A DNA stretch of 64,000 nt from positions 1-64,000 of the forward strand of contig NZ_JAVIXR010000006.1 of the NCBI RefSeq assembly GCF_031157525.1. Direction: 5' to 3'. This DNA comes from Marinobacter sediminicola. GTDB taxonomy: Bacteria; Pseudomonadota; Gammaproteobacteria; Pseudomonadales; Oleiphilaceae. The position numbers were made by a program, and so were the translations under genes. The notes beneath the pieces are model-generated. The model saw nothing but the letters and a program-made list of their open reading frames with translations. It did not search any database and was not told the DNA's origin. Positions 1 to 5,745 of the stretch are shown here, in pieces; the first letter of the stretch is position 1; every line of letters begins with the position of its first letter.

Positions 1-79
1 ACCTACCTGATATCACCATCGGAAATAGCGATATCTCAGCGAGAACTTTTCTAGTTTTGAGGTCTTCATGCTCGACCAT
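1..79 (-). CDS. Partial cassette gene, unknown product
   Basis: An open frame begins with ATG at 79 and runs 26 codons without a stop to the window edge, starting MVEHEDLKTRKVLAEISL. It begins 8 nt after the GTTAGGC core box at 87-93, the usual spacing for a cassette gene. A weak AGG in that box could serve as ribosome binding site. Too little is visible to assign a family. It could be a short false frame, but its position after the core box argues for a real cassette gene. Confidence 0.5.
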   Translation of the reverse strand, partial: MVEHEDLKTRKVLAEISLFPMVISGR

Positions 80-86
80 GTTTTCT

Positions 87-158
87 GCCTAACGCCAGTG
101 GTAATGGGTGCCGACGGAGCACAGCGTAGTTGGCGTCCCGTTGACCACCTTGTTACAA
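87..158 (-). other. attC site of cassette 1
   Basis: On the minus strand it runs from R'' TTGTAAC (158-152) to R' GTTAGGC (93-87), a perfect GTTRRRY core, 72 bp in all. The inner arms GTGGTCAACGGG and CCCATTACCAC pair with one unpaired extra C, the extrahelical-base pattern of attC sites. The stop codon of the upstream gene lies inside R''. Confidence 0.9.
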
Positions 159-524
159 GTTTTTCGTCACTGAATCCAAACACTCTTTAGTATCAGGCTC
201 GCACCCAGGAATGGAGCAAGACGATCCTCGGTATTGAAATCTATTTTGCCAAGACTCGGTGCACATGACTGGCCGGAAGCCTCCATCAGGATCGACTGCC
301 CAGCGTATATCGCCATCGGACTTATCTGCTTTAAGAATTCTGAAAACAGTTTGTTTGGAGTGACTGCTTTCGGGACTCCCGAAACCGACACTGGAAACCA
401 CCTCGGCCCGGTTTTCTGCAACCAGTTGCCAGAGGGTGCGTGACTCAAGATCTGGTACGGTGGACCAATCCGCGAGTAGGGGCGGCGCAAAAACCAATAA
501 AAAGATGAAAGTTAGCCTAGCCAT
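153..524 (-). CDS. Cassette 1: small secreted protein, unknown function
   Basis: The product is 123 residues and matches no family I recognise. Residues 1-18 form a classic signal peptide: a basic MAR start, the hydrophobic run LTFIFLLVFAPPLLA, and a signal peptidase I site before DW. The mature part has four cysteines near the C terminus (in MCTES, GSSCS, PGCEP and KECLD), which could form two disulfides in the periplasm or outside the cell. The ATG at 524 is preferred over a TTG two codons upstream because AGGAG lies 7 nt before it. Its stop codon TAA sits within the attC R'' box, so gene and recombination site form one mobile unit. Confidence 0.75.
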   Translation of the reverse strand: MARLTFIFLLVFAPPLLADWSTVPDLESRTLWQLVAENRAEVVSSVGFGSPESSHSKQTVFRILKADKSDGDIRWAVDPDGGFRPVMCTESWQNRFQYRGSSCSIPGCEPDTKECLDSVTKNL

Positions 525-542
525 ACTCAACTCCTACCGTAT

Positions 543-674
543 TTGTAACGTTGCCAACAACGGCAGACTTGTAGTTGTGATTTTTGTGCAACAATGGCGT
601 AGCCATGCACAAAAAGCACGGCTGCAAGGCTGTCCAAGCCACGAAGTGGCTGAGGTTGCTTGGCCTTGTTAAAC
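543..674 (-). other. attC site of cassette 2
   Basis: On the minus strand it runs from R'' GTTTAAC (674-668) to R' GTTACAA (549-543), 132 bp, the long VCR-like size class. Arms GCCAAGCAAC and GTTGTTGGC pair with one extra base. Two internal hairpins are visible: AGCCAC/GTGGCT near 640-655, and TTTTTGTGC with GCACAAAAA around 581-615. R' departs from GTTRRRY because it comes from cassette 1, whose own R'' complements it exactly. Confidence 0.85.
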
Positions 675-1052
675 CGTTTCCCATGCTGCCAAACCTGTTT
701 TTGTAAGTACAGTGACCCATGGACTATGTTCTGGGTCAAAAGCCATACCAAATGCAGGGCTGACAATAAAGCCATACTTTACAAATGCCCCTTCGTCTTC
801 AGCATTAATGTGTGAAGCAAGATACTTAAACGGTATTGCCACACCCTCAACTTCAATTACCTCAGACTCAATAGTAACTTCGTTCAATGTGCCAGTTGAG
901 TCGAAACGAAATACTCGAGACCCAAAGTCGAATTCGAGAAGACCGACACTATTCGTTGATTGGCGCTCTGGGTCACCAAGGTGATTCAAGAGTTCGCTAT
1001 CTCGAATATCCAAGCTCACATCACCGACTATATTGTATGGCTCAATTTTCAT
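669..1052 (-). CDS. Cassette 2: 127-residue cytosolic protein, unknown function
   Basis: An acidic soluble protein with no signal peptide or membrane segment. The opening MKIEPYNIVGDVSLDI...LLNHLGDP follows a pattern I associate with small proteins of the immunity-protein type, but this is resemblance, not an assignment. The tail GMAFDPEHSPWVTVLTK looks like a compact beta-rich domain. The ATG lies 10 nt after the GTTAAAC core box and no Shine-Dalgarno is evident, so it may be leaderless or depend on read-through from the cassette to its right. The stop TAA is inside the R'' box of attC2. No toxin partner is visible in the neighbouring cassettes. Confidence 0.75.
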   Translation of the reverse strand: MKIEPYNIVGDVSLDIRDSELLNHLGDPERQSTNSVGLLEFDFGSRVFRFDSTGTLNEVTIESEVIEVEGVAIPFKYLASHINAEDEGAFVKYGFIVSPAFGMAFDPEHSPWVTVLTKTGLAAWETV

Positions 1053-1056
1053 AGAG

Positions 1057-1140
1057 GTTTAACGCCTGCAGCATGCGCGGCTACGAAATGAAGGCGAAGC
1101 CGCAATGTAGTAGACGTCGCCGTGCCTGCATTGGTTATAT
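1057..1140 (-). other. attC site of cassette 3
   Basis: On the minus strand it runs from R'' ATATAAC (1140-1134) to R' GTTAAAC (1063-1057), a perfect GTTRRRY core, 84 bp. The arms TGCAGGCACGGC and GCCGCGCATGCTGCAGGC are partly complementary, and GCGGCTTCGCC forms an inner hairpin. Confidence 0.85.
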
Positions 1141-1389
1141 TTAGTCCTCATCCACCGCCTTAAGTATCCGCTGGGCAAGCTCCACGGCCTGCTCTTTATT
1201 CAGCGAAACCGGCAGTGCTTGATAGGATAAAAAGCTCGTGGCGACCACTTTCAACCCCACGCCTTTATCTCCATTTTCTAGTGCCAGCTCCACAACATCA
1301 ATTCGTTGCCTCACCGGCCCTTTCTGTAGAGCCTCGACCTTTGCAGGACTGCCAACTTTCCGACCTTTGTAAAAGCTAAACAGGCCCAT
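1141..1389 (-). CDS. Cassette 3: 82-residue protein, unknown function
   Basis: A small protein with a basic N-terminal third (GRKVGSPAKVEALQKGPVRQR), a middle part of alternating hydrophobic residues (IDVVELALENGDKGVGLKVVAT) suggesting beta strands, and a C-terminal helix (NKEQAVELAQRILKAVDED). No signal peptide or membrane helix is seen and no family is recognised. AGGGAG lies about 6 nt before the ATG, so it can be translated on its own. The stop codon directly precedes the R'' box of attC3, and the cassette's 5' box GTTATAT is at 1407-1413. Confidence 0.75.
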   Translation of the reverse strand: MGLFSFYKGRKVGSPAKVEALQKGPVRQRIDVVELALENGDKGVGLKVVATSFLSYQALPVSLNKEQAVELAQRILKAVDED

Positions 1390-1420
1390 GGAAACTCCCT
1401 AGAAAAATATAACAGCTAAT

Positions 1421-1440
1421 TATACGAACGAGTTCGTATA
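1421..1440. repeat. 20-bp palindrome, operator-like
   Basis: TATACGAACGAGTTCGTATA is two perfect 9-bp arms around GA, just upstream of cassette 3's core box. A related copy with a perfect CGAACGCGTTCG centre lies at 1664-1680. The form is that of a TetR-family operator, but no regulator gene is nearby. Confidence 0.6.
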
Positions 1441-1471
1441 TCACTCATTCGTAAAACTCCATTCAAACACA

Positions 1472-1513
1472 CTCAAGAAAACACGATTTTCCAAATAAAA
1501 ACAAATTCTTGAG
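1472..1513. repeat. Inverted repeat CTCAAGAA/TTCTTGAG
   Basis: Perfect 8-bp arms at 1472-1479 and 1506-1513 enclose an AT-rich loop of 26 nt. It sits between the boxes GGAGTTTTAC (minus strand, about 1450-1459) and GTATAACTCC (minus strand, 1546-1537), which themselves pair with one mismatch. The whole could be a decayed attC. Confidence 0.5.
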
Positions 1514-1536
1514 CACCAACTACCACGGCTACCGCC

Positions 1537-1592
1537 GGAGTTATACGCCCTATTTCGAGCCACTCCTGCTCCCACCACGGGCGTATAACTCC
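1537..1592. repeat. Perfect 14-bp inverted repeat
   Basis: GGAGTTATACGCCC at 1537-1550 and its exact reverse complement at 1579-1592 are separated by 28 nt. Both arms contain an integron-like core heptamer. It is too small to be a gene-bearing cassette and may be a fold-back remnant. Confidence 0.7.
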
Positions 1593-1675
1593 ACCCTTCC
1601 TGCTTCAACTTTCCAACCCTATCAGATAGTTACCTTCTTTTCTCTGGAGAGTTTTGGCGTTTTGCGAACGCGTTC

Positions 1676-1714
1676 GTATAACTCCTGCAGCATGCGCGCC
1701 TGCGCTGGTTAGAT
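1676..1714 (-). other. Shortened attC-like site
   Basis: On the minus strand ATCTAAC (1714-1708) fits R'' RYYYAAC perfectly, and GTTATAC (1682-1676) is an R'-like box 25 nt on. The sequence GCGCATGCTGCAGG between them is shared with attC3. At 39 bp it is shorter than functional attC sites, so it is probably a deletion product. Confidence 0.45.
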
Positions 1715-1862
1715 TCGGATCTTCGAATATCATGGGAACTACAACCCCACCAGCTCCAAACCTGGCGGCCAGGTTAGGCCCAAATGTGTCTAAGGAGGTC
1801 AGGCAGGGCTTGTAATGGCCTCGTAACGCGGAGCGTCAGTGGGCAAAGGATCGACTAGCGGG

Positions 1863-2711
1863 CTAGCGTGAGGGTAACGCGCGGATTGAGTAGATATCGT
1901 AACGGCTACTCTTACCCTCTACCCGGGTGCTGGGCTCAGGCCCGGGGATCGCCGGTGCCTTCCGCGGGCGTTTAACCACCACACGATAGGTTGCGGTGGC
2001 CAGTGCAGCGTTCAACAAAGCTTCTGAGTCGTCGTCATCGCCCACTACCGTTCGGAACACCTGCATTTCTTTCTTCACCAGCGCAGATTTGTCCCTGTGG
2101 GGAAACATGGGGTCGAGGTAGATAACGTCGGCCACATCAGGCGTCTCTGAGGCCTCTTCGGCGCTCGTCAGCCAGTCAATGCTGCTACCAGCCTTGAGCG
2201 TCATTCGGGCGATGATAGGTGCGCAATCCATATTAAGAGCTGCCCGGGCCAAACCATCCGCCAGCAACGCATGAATCACGGGGTTACGCTCAAACAGGCT
2301 AACCCGACAACCGAGGCTGGCCAGCACAAACGCGTCCTGACCCAAACCTGCTGTCGCATCCAGAACATGCAGGCCTGCTTTGGCTTTCTGCAAGCCGACA
2401 GCGCGAGCAACAAGCTGGCCTGAACCACCACCATGCTCGCGACGATAGCCCATCTTACCGGTTACAAACTCTGCCCTCACAGGGCCTGGCGCACCCTTCC
2501 CGGCCACTTGGAGACACAAGCCGTTCTCATCCAGAAACAGCAAGGCGCTGGCATGCCGCACGTCTTTGGGCCGCACGGCGCCGAGGTATGGCAGGGACAA
2601 TTCAGAACTGAGCAGCTTGGCTTTGTGCTCATCACCTAGTGGGCTTCGGGCAACTGCCAGAGGAATAATCGCGTTTTCAGAGGAGGCGCTTGAAGCCTTA
2701 GGGCGTGACAT
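1863..2711 (-). CDS. rsmJ: 16S rRNA (guanine1516-N2)-methyltransferase
   Basis: RsmJ (YhiQ) methylates G1516 of 16S rRNA using S-adenosylmethionine. The 282-residue product shows the SAM-binding motif [19 protein letters not shown] at about residues 118-136, the acidic FERNP that follows, and the DPMFP motif (about 200-204) that marks this family in place of NPPY. It is slightly longer than the E. coli protein because of an N-terminal extension. It lies 12 nt after tsaB on the same strand and closes the tsaB-rsmJ pair. Its 3' end borders the integron array, so it marks the edge of the conserved chromosome. Confidence 0.95.
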   Translation of the reverse strand: MSRPKASSASSENAIIPLAVARSPLGDEHKAKLLSSELSLPYLGAVRPKDVRHASALLFLDENGLCLQVAGKGAPGPVRAEFVTGKMGYRREHGGGSGQLVARAVGLQKAKAGLHVLDATAGLGQDAFVLASLGCRVSLFERNPVIHALLADGLARAALNMDCAPIIARMTLKAGSSIDWLTSAEEASETPDVADVIYLDPMFPHRDKSALVKKEMQVFRTVVGDDDDSEALLNAALATATYRVVVKRPRKAPAIPGPEPSTRVEGKSSRYDIYSIRALPSR

Positions 2712-2723
2712 CAGATAAAAACC

Positions 2724-3422
2724 TTATTCACGACCCGGTAATTTCTTCCAGGTGATTTCATCGCGGATGTACACCGGTTGCGCCTGTTCTGCCGGCACAG
2801 CCAAGCCCTGACTAAACTTCAAAGCGGCCAGGCGTGCTACCCAGGCGGCTCGGGGAATGAGAGATTCATCCACCGCAGTGATCAGGTTTGAAACCACGGG
2901 GGGCATCTTGTCGCGAAAAGCCCAACCCTGGCCTGCGCCAGCCCACTCCACAACGCCGGGCTCCAGAGCAATCTTCGAAGGTGAACAAACTCGCTCCTCG
3001 CCCACCAACTCTGGTAGGCCCGAACGATTCAGGAAGCAGCCCCAATAGACTTCGCTCATACGGGCATCAAAGGCCACAGCTACGCCATTGCCTTCAGTTA
3101 ACTGCAGGGTTTCAATGGCACCAAGAGCAACCGTTTCGAGCGAAGATACAGGCACAACAGGGAGGTCTAGTCCCCATGCCAATCCTTGAATCACACCCGT
3201 GGCGATACGAACGCCGGTAAAGGATCCTGGGCCACGGGCAAATGCCAAGGCATCGAGATTGGCTGGTTTGAGCCCTTGTTCCGCCAATAACTCTCGCAGC
3301 ATTGGCATCAGAAGGCGTGTATGGCCTCTGGGTGCAATCTCAAACTTCTCGATAACCTCACCATCAACAAAAAGGGCTGCAGAGCAGCCCTCTGAGGAGG
3401 TGTCCAGTGCCAAAAGTTTCAC
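2724..3422 (-). CDS. tsaB: tRNA t6A biosynthesis protein TsaB
   Basis: TsaB (YeaZ) is an ASKHA-fold partner of TsaD and TsaE in making threonylcarbamoyl-adenosine at position 37 of ANN-decoding tRNAs. The 232-residue product opens with LALDTSSEGCSAAL, the family's N-terminal strand-turn, and carries the family signature GPGSFTGVRIATGVIQGLAWG (split around residues 65-85). The start is GTG at 3422 with no clear ribosome binding site. It lies between adk and rsmJ on the same strand, as in other gammaproteobacteria. No feature looks out of place. Confidence 0.95.
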   Translation of the reverse strand: MKLLALDTSSEGCSAALFVDGEVIEKFEIAPRGHTRLLMPMLRELLAEQGLKPANLDALAFARGPGSFTGVRIATGVIQGLAWGLDLPVVPVSSLETVALGAIETLQLTEGNGVAVAFDARMSEVYWGCFLNRSGLPELVGEERVCSPSKIALEPGVVEWAGAGQGWAFRDKMPPVVSNLITAVDESLIPRAAWVARLAALKFSQGLAVPAEQAQPVYIRDEITWKKLPGRE

Positions 3423-3455
3423 AGGCGTGAATGGCCTCGGTAGAACATCAGTGGA

Positions 3456-4130
<675 letters not shown>

Positions 4131-4222
4131 TTATTAAAGTTTGAAAAACTGTGGCAAAAACCTGAGCCTTTGCGACAACCTCTCCCGTCGAAACCGATGT
4201 TGATCAAGTTCGATGATCGCGC

Positions 4223-4228
4223 ATTATA
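4223..4228 (-). promoter_or_regulatory. Candidate -10 element for adk
   Basis: The minus strand reads TATAAT, a perfect -10, 114 nt before the adk start. The -35 position 17 bp upstream is a poor TTTCTC. The arms CCTCCGT/ACGGAGG at 4257-4263 and 4289-4295 form a hairpin between this element and the preceding gene, possibly a weak terminator with no clean T run. Confidence 0.3.
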
Positions 4229-4310
4229 CGAAGTCAGGCACTTCAGAGAAAGTCGACCTCCGTATCATCTTCAGAAAACTGACGTATAACGGAGGCGCAG
4301 AAGACCATTA

Positions 4311-5684
4311 TCAGGTGTTGAGTGACGATGCCAGAGCATCCAGTTCAGGGGCAACCTGATCGATTTCGGCATTCAACTCATCCACGAATCCAGGCTCCAG
4401 TCCCAAGCCATGCAGCAACGAGGGAAGATCATCTGAATTAAACTCGTCGCCAATACCCCGCTCTTTCAGCAACGCGTTGGCCAGCTGAACCATCATCACG
4501 TAGTTTTGGTGCTCGCCTTGGTAGCCTGGCTGCTGGTGCACACCTGCGGCTTTGATGACCGGATCAGGCAGCTCCCAAAGCCGGTGCAGAATGCCACCAA
4601 TGGCACCATGGCCGACCGATATAATTTCCTGTTCACTGCCCTGCCCGAAAACCTGTTGCTCCAAAGACTGCATGCTGGTTTCTGGATTGGCTTCTCGCAG
4701 CTTGTTAAGTTCTTTGAATTCCGCTGGGAACAGGTGCCCCACCAGTAGCAAGCCAAAGTTATGCAACAAACCACACAAATAGGCCAAACCTTTGTCTGCA
4801 CCACAGTGGGGCGCCATGCGCTGGGCCACAAATGCGCAATACAGCGAGTGGCGCCAGAAATTGTCCATGCCCAGAATGCCCGCCTTGGGCACATCGAACG
4901 CCCGCACTGAAGCAATGCCCAGTGCTATGTGGGCAACCCGGTCAAAACCCAGTACGCGTGTTACAGCATCCTGAACAGAGTTAATCTGGCCGGGGTAATG
5001 AAACAGGGCCGACCGGGCATAGCGCATTACTTGTGCGGTCAAGCTAGGGTCAAACTCAATCAGCTCCGCCAGCTCCCGCGCCGTGGCCTCGGTGTTGGAG
5101 GTCAGGCGCAGAATACGCAATGCCAGTGCCGGCATCGGCGGCAGGCGGTACAGCTTTTTCAGTTTACTGGCCACTTCTGCCAGCGTCAGCGCATCCCGGC
5201 CACCGTTATTGCCTGGCCCGCGAATAGCCAAGTTTCCTTCCCGGCTACCAGCCATAGCCAATCGCAACGAGGGTCCATCCAACTCTACCAAGGAGTGATC
5301 TGTACCACTGGAAAACACCACCCGCTCAGCCCGAGCAATACTCTCATCCAGCAACACCGGTAACTCGTAGGCACTGCCAACTGGTGGGGTAAACCCGGGA
5401 TCACAATCACCAAACAGTCGTATGGTCTGCTGCGCCGTCAGGGGTTGCAAATAGCGCCCCGTTAATTGGCGCAGAGCTTCTGTATCAAGCGCACTGTCGT
5501 ATTTATGCACAGCCATAACAATGCCACTGATATCAATCAGCAGTGTTGCTTTAATGGCGTTCACCCGGGATTCGCCCAACGCAGATACCGCCTCATCCAG
5601 GCTGGTAGCCCGGTCGATGGGCAGCTCCCGATAAGCTATACCTTGTTGATTAAAAAAACGCTCCAGTCGCGCTGCGAGAGCCAA
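4311..5684 (-). CDS. YbaK-like domain / HDOD domain fusion protein
   Basis: Two domains are visible. Residues about 1-150 resemble the YbaK/aminoacyl-tRNA deacylase fold (LERFFNQQGIAYRELP, then AIKATLLIDISGIVMAV). Residues about 165-400 are an HDOD domain (LPPMPALALRILRL, then LAELIEFDPSLTAQVMRYARSALF, VLGFDRVAHIALGIA and LCGLLHNFGLLLVGHLFP). HDOD proteins act in signalling without a known enzymatic reaction, and the role of the N-terminal part here is not known. The TTG at 5684 is chosen because AGGAG lies 8 nt before it; the GTG at 5690 is too close. It is transcribed in the same direction as ppc, 61 nt upstream. Confidence 0.85.
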   Translation of the reverse strand: MALAARLERFFNQQGIAYRELPIDRATSLDEAVSALGESRVNAIKATLLIDISGIVMAVHKYDSALDTEALRQLTGRYLQPLTAQQTIRLFGDCDPGFTPPVGSAYELPVLLDESIARAERVVFSSGTDHSLVELDGPSLRLAMAGSREGNLAIRGPGNNGGRDALTLAEVASKLKKLYRLPPMPALALRILRLTSNTEATARELAELIEFDPSLTAQVMRYARSALFHYPGQINSVQDAVTRVLGFDRVAHIALGIASVRAFDVPKAGILGMDNFWRHSLYCAFVAQRMAPHCGADKGLAYLCGLLHNFGLLLVGHLFPAEFKELNKLREANPETSMQSLEQQVFGQGSEQEIISVGHGAIGGILHRLWELPDPVIKAAGVHQQPGYQGEHQNYVMMVQLANALLKERGIGDEFNSDDLPSLLHGLGLEPGFVDELNAEIDQVAPELDALASSLNT

Positions 5685-5745
5685 AAACACTACTCCTGTT
5701 ATCTATGGCAGGGCCACTCAGGCCCCATATCCGTTCCCGGTCGAT

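Larger units (their letters stand above)
1..1413 (-). mobile_element. Integron gene-cassette array (integrase not in window)
   Basis: Three complete cassettes (93-548, 549-1062 and 1063-1412) and part of a fourth lie head to tail, all read leftwards. Each has one reading frame whose stop codon falls in or directly before the R'' box of an attC site. The box at each cassette's 5' end is the exact complement of the R'' box at its own 3' end: GTTACAA/TTGTAAC, GTTAAAC/GTTTAAC and GTTATAT/ATATAAC. That is what excised cassette circles require, and it is hard to obtain by chance three times. The reading frames start on the right, so attI and intI would be expected there, but the next gene on that side is rsmJ. 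The array continues beyond the left edge. Confidence 0.9.
1414..1862. other. Gene-free stretch with broken attC-like and inverted repeats
   Basis: No convincing gene lies here. The box GGAGTTATACG or its complement occurs at 1537-1547, 1582-1592 and 1675-1685, with a one-base variant at 1449-1459. Several copies carry GTTATAC/GTATAAC core-like sequences, which suggests remnants of cassettes. A small hairpin AACCTGG-CGG-CCAGGTT (1759-1775) follows rsmJ on its own strand but has no T run. I see no integrase, attI or promoter that I can support. Confidence 0.6.

Noticed and set aside
1509..1712. A 67-codon plus-strand open frame in the gap between the array and rsmJ.
   Set aside because: It runs through the inverted repeats, has no ribosome binding site and gives a low-complexity product without a recognisable fold.
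1676..1714. Full attC or attI assignment for the repeat at the right end of the array.
   Set aside because: The two boxes are only 25 nt apart, too short for a working attC, and without an intI gene an attI cannot be argued.
1786..1800. TAAGGAGGTC on the plus strand, a perfect Shine-Dalgarno; its complement looks like the 3' end of 16S rRNA.
   Set aside because: No reading frame starts at a suitable distance (the next ATG is followed by a stop after two codons), and no rRNA sequence adjoins the complement.
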